A stretch of DNA of 6,385 nucleotides from Chloroflexota bacterium (GTDB taxonomy: Bacteria > Chloroflexota > Limnocylindria > Limnocylindrales > CSP1-4), in the NCBI GenBank assembly GCA_021785115.1, contig JAJYGO010000221.1, positions 1 to 6,385 of the forward strand, in the 5' to 3' direction. The translations under genes were made by a program, and so were the position numbers. This document shows positions 1 to 6,355 of the stretch, piece after piece. Below the pieces are notes generated by a model that was given only the letters and a program-made list of their open reading frames with translations, had not been told where the DNA came from and made no database searches. The first letter of the stretch is position 1, and every line of letters starts with the position of its first letter.

Positions 1-101
1 GCGTCTCACCTCCAGTCGAGACGCGAACCCCGGGAGGAGGGCGATCGTTGCCGCGGGCAGCGGAGACGGAGCGCCTCGGCCTTACTGCGGGTCAGGGGAG
101 G

Positions 102-374
102 CTACCCACGGGAACCCGAGGAGTCCCAATTTTCTGGCGGGATCGCGGCGATGTGCAGCCCTCTGAAGCCGACGCGATTGAGGCGAACCCAGTGACCGCC
201 TTGTTCCACGACGTGGGCGTTCGTCACCGCGTACCGGATGCGCCAATCTCCGATCCCCGAGCCGTAGTCGATGACGAAGCCCGACCCCCCGACCCGTTCT
301 CCGCGGGTGGCTGCGTCCCGGGAGGGATAGACGAACACGACCGACTCAAGATGTGCGTCAGGAATGCGGGGCAC
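102..374 (-). pseudogene. Truncated trypsin-like serine peptidase, N-terminal fragment
   Basis: The 90-codon reading frame starts at a GTG (374) with a GAGG Shine-Dalgarno at 384-387, nine bases upstream. It shows the beginning of a chymotrypsin/HtrA-fold peptidase: GGSGFVI (residues 29-35), a glycine-rich loop, then AVTNAHVV (49-56), where H54 is the expected catalytic histidine. In known proteins of this kind the segment after the Pro-Glu-Asn-Trp at 80-83 runs on into an HPDG-D(I/L)AV stretch with the catalytic Asp, and later to a GNSG serine motif. Here the match stops after W83: seven unrelated residues and a stop follow, and the other two minus-strand frames also close within about 15 codons. 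The catalytic Asp and Ser are therefore missing. This is not one frameshift but a lost 3' part, probably by deletion or recombination near 110-130. A functional mini-protein cannot be excluded but is unlikely. The family assignment rests on motif recognition only. Confidence 0.65.
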
Positions 375-474
375 TCAGGCCGACCTCGTGACACAGGTGT
401 GAGTTAAGCAAGGGGATGAGGACGTGAATGTGGAGTGTCTACCAGGCCGTGACCGATTGCCTATCACGAGTCCA

Positions 475-1167
475 TCAGCCTTCCGACTCGGCACGCGGAA
501 TGGCCAGGCCGGGACATTGCACACTCCGGTGCGAAGGGCGGTGCCGCATCCAGATCACTACATCGAGGACTCGAATGCGCGAAATCGAATCCGGCAGTTC
601 GGCGGCACGGTGCAGCTCGTCTAGACGCGTCTTCAGCTCGGAATCCTGCTGGCGGAGTAGGTCATCGAGCCAAAGCCACGCGTTCCTGGGCCTTCCGAAG
701 GCGCACCTGACGACCTTGTCCCACACGGGAATGAGGTGAGGCCGCTTCCGCGCCATCACTTTCCCGGCGATGACCCAACCTACGTCGTCCTGAGCATCAA
801 GAAGCCGCCAGGCCTGGTCGGCAGACGATCGATCGCTCACGTGGATGCTGGCGTCCGCGTCACCGAGCGCAACGTTGGTCGGGATATCGTGAAGGAGGGC
901 GCCGAGCTGCCTGCCGAGGACTCCATCTATGAGATCCACCGCCACGGCCGCCGGGACGGTGACACTCAGGCACTGCACCGCGAGAATGTCCCACGGTGTG
1001 ATCCTGTCTCGAACATCATCCCGCGAGCCGCCGCCGTCGAGAACTTCGAACCTGGCACCGGTGAAGGGCGGACTACCGGTACCGCCGATGAAGTATGACC
1101 GAAGATCCCTGACGGCTTGATCATCGCTGATGACCGCAAGTAGTGACTGAAGGGCCACACCCTCCAT
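475..1167 (-). CDS. DUF6308 family protein
   Basis: A 230-residue protein starting at ATG 1167, preceded by a strong purine-rich ribosome binding site (GGAAGGGGG at 1176-1184, eight bases upstream). I recognise the DUF6308 pattern: FEVLDGGG (40-47), ITPWDILAVQCLSVTVP (56-72), the most conserved block VGWVIAGKVMARKRPHLIPV (129-148) followed by WDKVV, and ISRIRVLDVVIWMRH (195-209). The function of the family is unknown. The 129-153 block (Gly-x-Gly-like turn, lysine, then an Arg-Pro-x-Leu-x-Pro-x-x-Asp segment) resembles the helix-hairpin-helix of DNA glycosylase-like folds, so nucleic-acid binding is a guess. No signal peptide or membrane segment is visible, so it is probably cytoplasmic. Codon use is much less G/C-biased at third positions (about 60% over the first 60 codons counted by eye) than in the neighbouring helicase, which suggests a different origin. 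It lies on the same strand as the peptidase remnant downstream and the helicase upstream, but 253 bases separate it from the latter, so co-transcription is uncertain. Confidence 0.82.
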   Translation of the reverse strand: MEGVALQSLLAVISDDQAVRDLRSYFIGGTGSPPFTGARFEVLDGGGSRDDVRDRITPWDILAVQCLSVTVPAAVAVDLIDGVLGRQLGALLHDIPTNVALGDADASIHVSDRSSADQAWRLLDAQDDVGWVIAGKVMARKRPHLIPVWDKVVRCAFGRPRNAWLWLDDLLRQQDSELKTRLDELHRAAELPDSISRIRVLDVVIWMRHRPSHRSVQCPGLAIPRAESEG

Positions 1168-1420
1168 CGATCATGCCCCCTTCCTTGGTCTATGCTCCCG
1201 AGAGAAGGTGAAGAAACAGGTGCCGGGGCATCCCCGACGCACGGCGTGCACTGGTTGCGGCTCCAAGAAGCGATTCGATGTCTTGAAGTTCCCCGGTGAT
1301 CCCAGGCTTCTCACGCGGCTTCCCAATGGTGCTCTGGGGGTGTTGTCGCCACGAGTACTCCGCCACGGATCGCAGCATAGCGTGCACGTCGCGCTCGAGC
1401 GATTCCTGCCGACCGGTACC
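1168..1420. other. Intergenic gap between nuclease-helicase and DUF6308 gene
   Basis: This stretch lies after the helicase stop and before the DUF6308 start. Weak reading frames cross it (minus strand 1190-1387, starting GTG; plus strand 1208-1504), but neither has a Shine-Dalgarno, a recognisable domain or the strong codon bias of the main genes. No hairpin followed by a U-run is visible, so no factor-independent terminator can be called for the helicase. The only firm signal is the ribosome binding site of the DUF6308 gene at 1176-1184. A promoter for that gene probably lies here, but the best pair I find (TTCTTC, 17 bases, TAGACC, just upstream of the ribosome binding site) is too poor to call. 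Confidence 0.5.
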
Positions 1421-4400
1421 TCATGGGGGCGGTGCCAGCTCCGCGAAGCGGCAGAGGGCGTTCGCGAGGCGCATCTGGTCGGGGGTCTTGCATACAACCC
1501 GTAGCAGGTCGGGGCTCGCGACCACGATTGCGAGGCAGCGGGCGCGGGAGGTCGCGACGTTCAGGCGGTGGAGGTCGTAGAGGAACTCCATGCCTCGCGG
1601 GGCGTCCTCGACCGATGAGGAGGCCATCGAGTAGATCGCGACCGCTCCCTGCCGGCCCTGGAACCGGTCCACCGTGCCGACCCGCACCGCCCCGAGCCCG
1701 GCCGCGTCGAGCCGCGCCTCGATCTGCCGCGCCTGGGCGTTGAACGGTGTGATCACGAGCAGGTCCTCCGCCTCGATCGTTCGCCCGACCCCCGCCTGGT
1801 CGCGCCACCGCCCGCCGTGCAGGTCCCCGATCAGGCCCGCGACGGCCTCGGCCTCCTCCGGGGCGGCGTTCGCGTTGCCGGCGTGCGTCACCGGCACGAG
1901 GCGAAGGCCGCTGCCGGCGATCCCGCCGTTCCCGCCGTCGAGGATCGCTTGCCGCTCCAGCCCATCGATGCCGTGGAGCCGGTCTTCGTAGAACACCTCG
2001 GAGGTGAACGCCCGGATCGCCGGGTGCAGCCTCCGGGTCCGCTCGAGGAACAGCCCGAGGTCCTCGGGAAGCGTCGGGCGCCCGCCGAGCAGGTGCCCGA
2101 GCGCCGAGGCGTCGGTCCCGGGCGGGTGGCTCCCCTGGGTGGGGCGGGCGAGCTGCGCCGGGTCCCCGAGCAGGATCAGGGAGGTGGCCGCCCCGGCGCA
2201 GGCGAGGGCGTCGGCGAGCGACATCTGGCCGGCCTCGTCGATCACGAGCACGTCGATTGCGCCCCCCATGGCCTCGTTTGCCCAGAGCCAGCTCGTGCCC
2301 CCGAGCACGTCGATCTCACCCGCGTCGAGCATCGCCCGCGCCGCCGCGGCGTCCTTGGCGAGCCGGGCGCTCGCACAGATCCGGGGCTGGTCCTTGTCGG
2401 CCCGCTGACCGATCCGCACCGCGCGCCCGGCTTCCACGGCGGCCTCGGCCACCCCGTCCAGCAGGTGGGTGATGACCGCGTGCGAGGTCGCGGTGACCCC
2501 GACGCGGCGCCCCGCCGCGACGAGCTCGAGGATCTGGCGGGCCGCCGTGTAGGTCTTGCCGGTCCCGGGCGGCCCCTGCACGGCGAGCGCCGAGGTCTCG
2601 AGCGAGATCGCGAGGCGCCGGCCCGCGGCAAGCCCGTCCTCGCCGGGCCGCCGCAGCGCTCCCGGACCCGACCCGTCGATCCGGGGCGGGTGCCGGAGCA
2701 GCAGGTCGAGGGCGGCATCGGCTGGCCAGCTCCCCTGGGGCAGCGCGAGGATCCGCCGCGCGAGGTCCTGGAGCCTTTGGGCCTGGGCCGCCGTCCCATA
2801 CTCGGGCCCGGGCGCGACGAGCGCCGTCGGATGGGGCTCGGCCATCCGCCCGGTGCTCCGCGGGATCACGAGCGTCCCCGCGCCCTCGTCGATCTCGTGG
2901 ATCTGCCAGGTCCGGCCCGCGCGGGGATCCACGGCGCGGTCGTCCGCCCCGAACCCGTGTTCCTGGGCCGGGAAGCGGTAGCGGAACTCGGTCGATCGCT
3001 TCACCTTGTTGCCCTGGCCAACGAACTCGAGCCCGGCGATCGCGTCGGGCTCCTCGAGGAGCTCGTCCTCGGAGAGCTCGCGCAGGTGGAAGTGGCGCCA
3101 CCATCCCGGCCGGTGTTCCCGCCGGTAGTACTCGAGGAGGTCGGCCACCAGGGCCCTCGCGCCCTGCTCGCGGGTCCGTGCCGCGGGGTCCCCGGGAATG
3201 CCCTCGAGCAGGGCCGCCCGGAGCTCCGCGACCGCGGGATCGACCGCGACCTGCTGGGCTGGCGCGGGCGGGGCCGGCCGGGGCGGGGCGATCCCGAACC
3301 GTGTCTGGAACTCCCCCCGGCGCTCCTCGAGCCAGTCGCGAAGGGCAAGCGTCGAGCGGCAGTCGTCCTCGTTGTACCCGCCGATCATGGCCCGCGCCTT
3401 CTGGTCTCCCGCCGCGGTGCCCTCCTCGAGCGCGGCCTCGAAGCCGACCATGGTCGCGTTGACCTCCTCGAGCGGCACCGCCCGGCGAAAGTCGTAGAAG
3501 GGCTCGAGGCGCTTGATCGAGTAGCTCTCGACCGAGGCCCGCACGCCCTGGCGAACGACTTTGTAGAGGTCCACGAACACCCGACGGCGGAGCAGGTCGT
3601 CGAGCTCCTCCTCCCGGGTCGCGAAGCGCCCCATGAGGTGCCCGAGCGCCTCCTCGCGGGCGAGGTGCAGCTCGAATACGTGCCCGAGCGCGGTCGGCTC
3701 GTAGTGGTTGTAGTGGTAGATGTGCGCCCCCGGGTGGCGGGCGAGGCGCTCGACGAAGAGGTCCATGACCTGCTCGAAGGCGCGCCGCTCCCCGGATCGG
3801 TCGAAGGCCCAGAAGGCGTGGTAGCGGGGCCTCCCGGTCTCGTCCAGGTCGGCCGAGTCGACCACGCCGAGCAGGTACTGCAGGCCGTATTCCCTGCCGT
3901 CCTCCGACCAGTAGCGCGCCCCCTCGATGTCGAAGAACAGATCCCCCTCGGCGGGCTCGGGGAGCCCGAGCAGCCCGCGGTTCGCCGTGATGCCGCCGCC
4001 CTGGTCCCGCTCGGGCTCGATGAGCTCCCAGCGCGGGGCGCCCGCGTTCTCGCCTTCGACCTGGATCGAGGCCTGGGCCTGCAGGCGCTCGAGGCTCCTC
4101 GGGCCCACGCCCTCGAGCCTCGGAAGGGGCGAGGCGGCGGCGAGCCCCCGACGCGTCGCGATCCCCGCACGCTTCAGCGCGGCGCGCTGGCGGGAGGTGG
4201 CCCCGGCGACCAGGCTGAGGTCATCGTCCCCGTGTCGGCGGTCCATGCAGGCCTGGCGCCAGCGGCAGATCGTGCAGTGCTCGGCCGGCTCCGGGTAGGT
4301 GTCGGGGGACGGGACGGCAGGTCCGCCGGCGATCGCCTCGGCGAAGAGGCGGTCCACCTGGCGCTCGTAGGCCGAGACGTCGCGGACCCGGAAGCTCGCC

Positions 4401-4921
4401 GGCTCGCCGTCGCCGAGGGCGAGGTGCAGGCTCGCCGGCTCGACCCCGGTGAGGTCGGCGAGCTGGCGCGAGTAGAAGGCCGCCTGCAGGACGGCACCCG
4501 CCTTGGCCGAGCGCGCGAGCTTCGCCTCCACGACCTCGTAGCCCTCCCCGCCGCCGAGCAGGTCGGCGCGCACGAGGAAGTCCGGGAGCCCGAGCCGGTC
4601 GCCGACCTGCAGGGCGCCCTGGTAGACGACGTCCACGCGGCCACCGAGCGCCTGGAGGGTCGCCGCCGCGCGGGCCCCGATGCCGTGCGCCGGTCCGCTG
4701 CAGTCCTCGACGCCCCAGCCGACCACCTTGAAGCCCGCGAGGACGCGGGCCTCGTGCGCCTGCCCGCGGCGGGCGAGGTCCTCGGCGCCGAGGTCACGGT
4801 GCGCCGGCGCCGTGACGAGTCCGTGCGCCGCCGCGAGGTCGAGGGCCGTCAGGTGGCGGCACGCGAGGAACCCGGCGAGGTCCGTGGCCGAGTGGCGCAG
4901 CCTGCCGTTCGTCAGTTGCAT
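1421..4921 (-). CDS. TM0106-type RecB-like nuclease fused to superfamily 1 helicase
   Basis: An 1166-residue bifunctional nuclease-helicase (COG2251-like plus COG1112-like), presumably cytoplasmic and acting on DNA or RNA ends. Domains in order: a RecB/Cas4-like PD-(D/E)XK nuclease with P113-D114 and E132-A-K134, framed by cysteines C21, C216, C219 and C225 that fit the Cas4/AddB iron-sulfur pattern; a helix-hairpin-helix (LPRLEGVGPRSLERL, 266-280); a DEDD-like RNase H fold exonuclease (PF13482 type) with D331-I-E333, YHYNHYE (402-408), D451 and YNEDDC (516-521); a linker at about 540-770; then an SF1 Upf1-like helicase with Walker A GPPGTGKT (783-790), DEAG (895-898), LLGDPAQL (917-924), TRRLHP (962-967), VGTVDRFQGRQ (1081-1091) and NVATSRAR (1121-1128). 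All key catalytic residues I can check are present, so it looks fully active. ATG 4921 is chosen because the RecB homology (SATDLAGFLACRHLTALDL) begins at residue 11. There is no Shine-Dalgarno; an upstream TATCCT suggests a leaderless message. Third codon positions are almost all G/C. The in-frame extension upstream of 4921 has no homology and is antisense to the ATPase gene. Confidence 0.93.
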   Translation of the reverse strand: MQLTNGRLRHSATDLAGFLACRHLTALDLAAAHGLVTAPAHRDLGAEDLARRGQAHEARVLAGFKVVGWGVEDCSGPAHGIGARAAATLQALGGRVDVVYQGALQVGDRLGLPDFLVRADLLGGGEGYEVVEAKLARSAKAGAVLQAAFYSRQLADLTGVEPASLHLALGDGEPASFRVRDVSAYERQVDRLFAEAIAGGPAVPSPDTYPEPAEHCTICRWRQACMDRRHGDDDLSLVAGATSRQRAALKRAGIATRRGLAAASPLPRLEGVGPRSLERLQAQASIQVEGENAGAPRWELIEPERDQGGGITANRGLLGLPEPAEGDLFFDIEGARYWSEDGREYGLQYLLGVVDSADLDETGRPRYHAFWAFDRSGERRAFEQVMDLFVERLARHPGAHIYHYNHYEPTALGHVFELHLAREEALGHLMGRFATREEELDDLLRRRVFVDLYKVVRQGVRASVESYSIKRLEPFYDFRRAVPLEEVNATMVGFEAALEEGTAAGDQKARAMIGGYNEDDCRSTLALRDWLEERRGEFQTRFGIAPPRPAPPAPAQQVAVDPAVAELRAALLEGIPGDPAARTREQGARALVADLLEYYRREHRPGWWRHFHLRELSEDELLEEPDAIAGLEFVGQGNKVKRSTEFRYRFPAQEHGFGADDRAVDPRAGRTWQIHEIDEGAGTLVIPRSTGRMAEPHPTALVAPGPEYGTAAQAQRLQDLARRILALPQGSWPADAALDLLLRHPPRIDGSGPGALRRPGEDGLAAGRRLAISLETSALAVQGPPGTGKTYTAARQILELVAAGRRVGVTATSHAVITHLLDGVAEAAVEAGRAVRIGQRADKDQPRICASARLAKDAAAARAMLDAGEIDVLGGTSWLWANEAMGGAIDVLVIDEAGQMSLADALACAGAATSLILLGDPAQLARPTQGSHPPGTDASALGHLLGGRPTLPEDLGLFLERTRRLHPAIRAFTSEVFYEDRLHGIDGLERQAILDGGNGGIAGSGLRLVPVTHAGNANAAPEEAEAVAGLIGDLHGGRWRDQAGVGRTIEAEDLLVITPFNAQARQIEARLDAAGLGAVRVGTVDRFQGRQGAVAIYSMASSSVEDAPRGMEFLYDLHRLNVATSRARCLAIVVASPDLLRVVCKTPDQMRLANALCRFAELAPPP

Positions 4922-4929
4922 GTGGCCGG

Positions 4930-4958
4930 AGGATAGCCCGGTTCGCCTGGCCCGTCCC
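4930..4958 (-). promoter_or_regulatory. Possible leaderless promoter of the nuclease-helicase
   Basis: On the minus strand a TATCCT (4930-4935) lies eight bases before the ATG at 4921, with GGGACG (4953-4958) 17 bases further upstream as a weak -35. Transcription from this -10 would begin at or within a base or two of the A of the ATG. This would explain why the large gene has no Shine-Dalgarno. Leaderless mRNAs are common in Actinomycetota. The -35 matches TTGACA at only three positions, so the call is tentative. Confidence 0.3.
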
Positions 4959-5130
4959 TCGTTTCCGCGTGGCTGGGCGTGGGGTCGCGCCCGAAGCGAC
5001 GCCGGCGCGCCGGTCGCCTGCCTGCGTGTCGGGGTGCATGAGCTCGGTGAGGGACCGCGTCGCGTGATGCACGCCCAAGCAGAGGCGGGGGTCCGACACG
5101 GTGAGGCCGAGGCCCTCCGAATGCCATTGG

Positions 5131-5146
5131 TGTGATTTGTGTCACC
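5131..5146. promoter_or_regulatory. CRP/GlxR-like operator (TGTGA-N6-TCACC)
   Basis: The sequence TGTGATTTGTGTCACC matches the CRP/FNR-family cAMP receptor consensus TGTGA-N6-TCACA at nine of ten defined positions. The outer GG/CC pair adds only one further complementary arm position (GGTG to CACC). It sits in the AT-richest spot of the divergent intergenic region, about 60 bases before the chosen ATPase start and 210 bases before the helicase start. Actinobacterial GlxR/Crp proteins recognise this motif; GlxR prefers TA in the middle, which is absent here. Binding and direction of regulation are inferred only. Confidence 0.4.
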
Positions 5147-5194
5147 CTCGCGCCTCATCATCGGGTGCGTGGAGACGACAACAGCCCGGCCGAT

Positions 5195-5198
5195 GGAG
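5195..5198 (+). promoter_or_regulatory. Ribosome binding site that favours the GTG 5208 start
   Basis: GGAG lies nine bases before the GTG at 5208. The other in-frame candidates (GTG 5139, GTG 5169, ATG 5193, ATG 5214) have no purine-rich element at 5-12 bases, so GTG 5208 is preferred. ATG 5193 or a leaderless GTG 5169 remain possible. Confidence 0.35.
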
Positions 5199-5207
5199 TT
5201 GCACGCG

Positions 5208-6292
5208 GTGTCGATGACCCAGCCCTGGGACCACACGCTCGCGTGGTGGTCCCATGAGGCGTTTGCCCGGGGACACGTGGAGGTCCTGCACGCCTCCTGG
5301 GGGATCTCGCAACGGTCCTTCGACCCCGCCTTCCTCGCCTCCCGGCTGCCGGAGAGTGCCCGGGTGCTGCACCGCTCGACGCTCATCGGGCGGGGGGAGC
5401 AGTGCGCGGCGGTGGGGCTCGGGGAGGCCCTCGCGCTGCTCGACCTCGATCGGGGACACCTGTGGGTCCGGGTCGCCGCGCCCGATCTCGCCTCGGCCGA
5501 GGCCGCGCTCGAGGTGCTCCGCGAGCGCTTCCCCGACGAGCAGCCCGGGGAGGGCTCCCGCCAGGTTCGGATGGCGCTTTGGAACCGCACCTCCGAGGGC
5601 GCCCGGCTGATCGCCCGCGAGCTCGCCGTCCCCGCCTGGGAGGAGATCGGCGCCAACTACCCCCTGTCCCCCACGCGCGCGGAGCTCGACGCCCTGATGG
5701 TGGACTTCGTCCCCGGCGCGGGCGGGAAGCTGATTCTTTGGCACGGCCCCCGGGGACCGGCAAGAGCTTCGCGCTGCGGGCCCTGGCCTGGGAGTGGCGG
5801 GACTGGTGCGAGCTGCACTACGTGCTCGATCCCGAGGCGCTGTTCGGGCAGGACCCCGCCTACCTCGTGGACGTGGCGCTCGGCGACGACCGGCTTCGCG
5901 GCCACCGGGACCCCGACGCCTGGCGCCTGCTGGTGCTCGAGGACACCGGCGAGCTGCTCGGCCCCGACACACGGCAGCAGGCGGGCCAGGGCCTCTCGCG
6001 GCTGCTGAACCTGGTCGACGGGCTCCTCGGGCAGGGCCTTCGGATCCTCGTGCTTGTGACCACCAACGAGCCGGCGCGCGCCCTCCACGAGGCGGTCGTG
6101 CGGCCCGGCAGGTGCGCCGCGCAGGTGGACTTCCGGCCCTTCGGCGCCGAAGATGCGGCCCGGTGGCTCGTGGCCAACGGGCACGATGGCGAGGCACCGG
6201 CGGGGGCTGCAACCCTGGCGGAGCTGTACGGGGTCCTCGAGGGGCGCGAGGCCGCACCGACGCGCCCCGTGGGGTTCCTCGCGGCGATCTGA
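5208..6292 (+). pseudogene. DUF5925 domain AAA ATPase, frame broken by one missing base
   Basis: The protein is recognisable along its whole length but in two frames: 5208 to about 5750, then a -1 step into the frame ending at TGA 6290-6292. Repaired, it has 361 residues, close to what I recall for DUF5925-AAA proteins of Streptomyces and relatives. The N-terminal half (about 20-150) is the DUF5925-type region, ending WEEIGANYPL. Then comes an AAA module: Walker A GPPGTGKS (180-187), a WRDWCELHYVLDPEALFG block (197-214), a Walker B-like LLVLED (241-246), GQGLSRLLNLVDGLLGQG (260-277), sensor 1 TTN (285-287), and an AAA second-region motif VVRPGRC (297-303) with candidate arginine fingers R299 and R302. 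All ATPase elements are intact apart from the frame break, which splits Walker A itself. Since both halves keep good coding bias, a recent mutation or a sequencing error is more likely than an old pseudogene. The cellular role of the family is unknown. It is divergent from the nuclease-helicase and followed by another plus-strand gene 63 bases on. The start is uncertain (5139-5214). Confidence 0.85.
5747..5751 (+). other. Frameshift site: C-run in Walker A codons
   Basis: The read is GGC followed by CCC CGG GGA. Adding one C to this five-C run gives GGC CCC CCG GGG ACC GGC AAG, coding for the expected Gly-Pro-Pro-Gly-Thr-Gly-Lys. A single-base loss here fully explains the split. A -1 slip of the CCC proline codon on the run would give the same product. 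Confidence 0.85.
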
Positions 6293-6355
6293 CGTGCGCG
6301 GGCCGGTCGGGTGGCCCCGCGGCCGGCAGAGACGGTTCGAGCAGAGGAGGGCGTG

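Larger units (their letters stand above)
4922..5207. other. Divergent intergenic control region
   Basis: About 286 bases separate the starts of the two divergent genes. The reading frames here are run-throughs of neighbouring frames or antisense frames without domain signatures. The part from about 4960 to 5120 is GC-rich and shows nothing I can name. The part at 5124-5146 is locally AT-richer and holds the CRP/GlxR-like palindrome. For the rightward gene a weak promoter can be drawn (GTGATT at 5132-5137, 18 bases, CATCAT at 5156-5161). It would start near 5168 and overlap the palindrome at its -35, an arrangement compatible with repression. No structured leader or riboswitch was recognised. 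Confidence 0.5.

Noticed and set aside
48..407. Plus-strand 119-codon frame over the peptidase remnant
   Set aside because: No motifs; the minus strand shows clear peptidase motifs, so this is its shadow.
1190..1387. Small minus-strand frame (65 codons) ending just before the DUF6308 ribosome binding site
   Set aside because: Amino acid composition is plausible, but it starts at GTG without a Shine-Dalgarno, has only moderate codon bias and no recognised family. It is a possible small protein but not supportable from this sequence alone.
1208..1504. Plus-strand frame with a Cys-x-x-Cys (zinc-ribbon-like) near its start
   Set aside because: It has no properly spaced ribosome binding site, only one cysteine pair, and it overlaps the 3' end of the helicase gene by about 80 bases in antisense.
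1817..4936. A 1039-residue open frame on the plus strand, antisense to the nuclease-helicase
   Set aside because: It is the expected product of strong G/C third-position bias on the opposite strand: low-complexity Arg/Gly/Pro/Glu composition, no domain motif, while the minus strand carries a full set of helicase and nuclease motifs.
4922..5656. N-terminal extension of the nuclease-helicase frame by about 245 residues
   Set aside because: The extension is antisense to the ATPase gene, Arg/Ser/Ala-rich and without motifs; RecB-like homology starts right after ATG 4921.
5142..6257. A 371-residue minus-strand frame opposite the ATPase
   Set aside because: Composition is Arg/Pro/Gly-rich without motifs, and the plus strand holds a recognisable DUF5925-AAA protein.
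6302..6327. GCCGG/CCGGC inverted repeat after the ATPase stop as a terminator
   Set aside because: The arms are only five bases with a 16-base loop in GC-rich DNA and there is no U-run, so it is not distinguishable from background.
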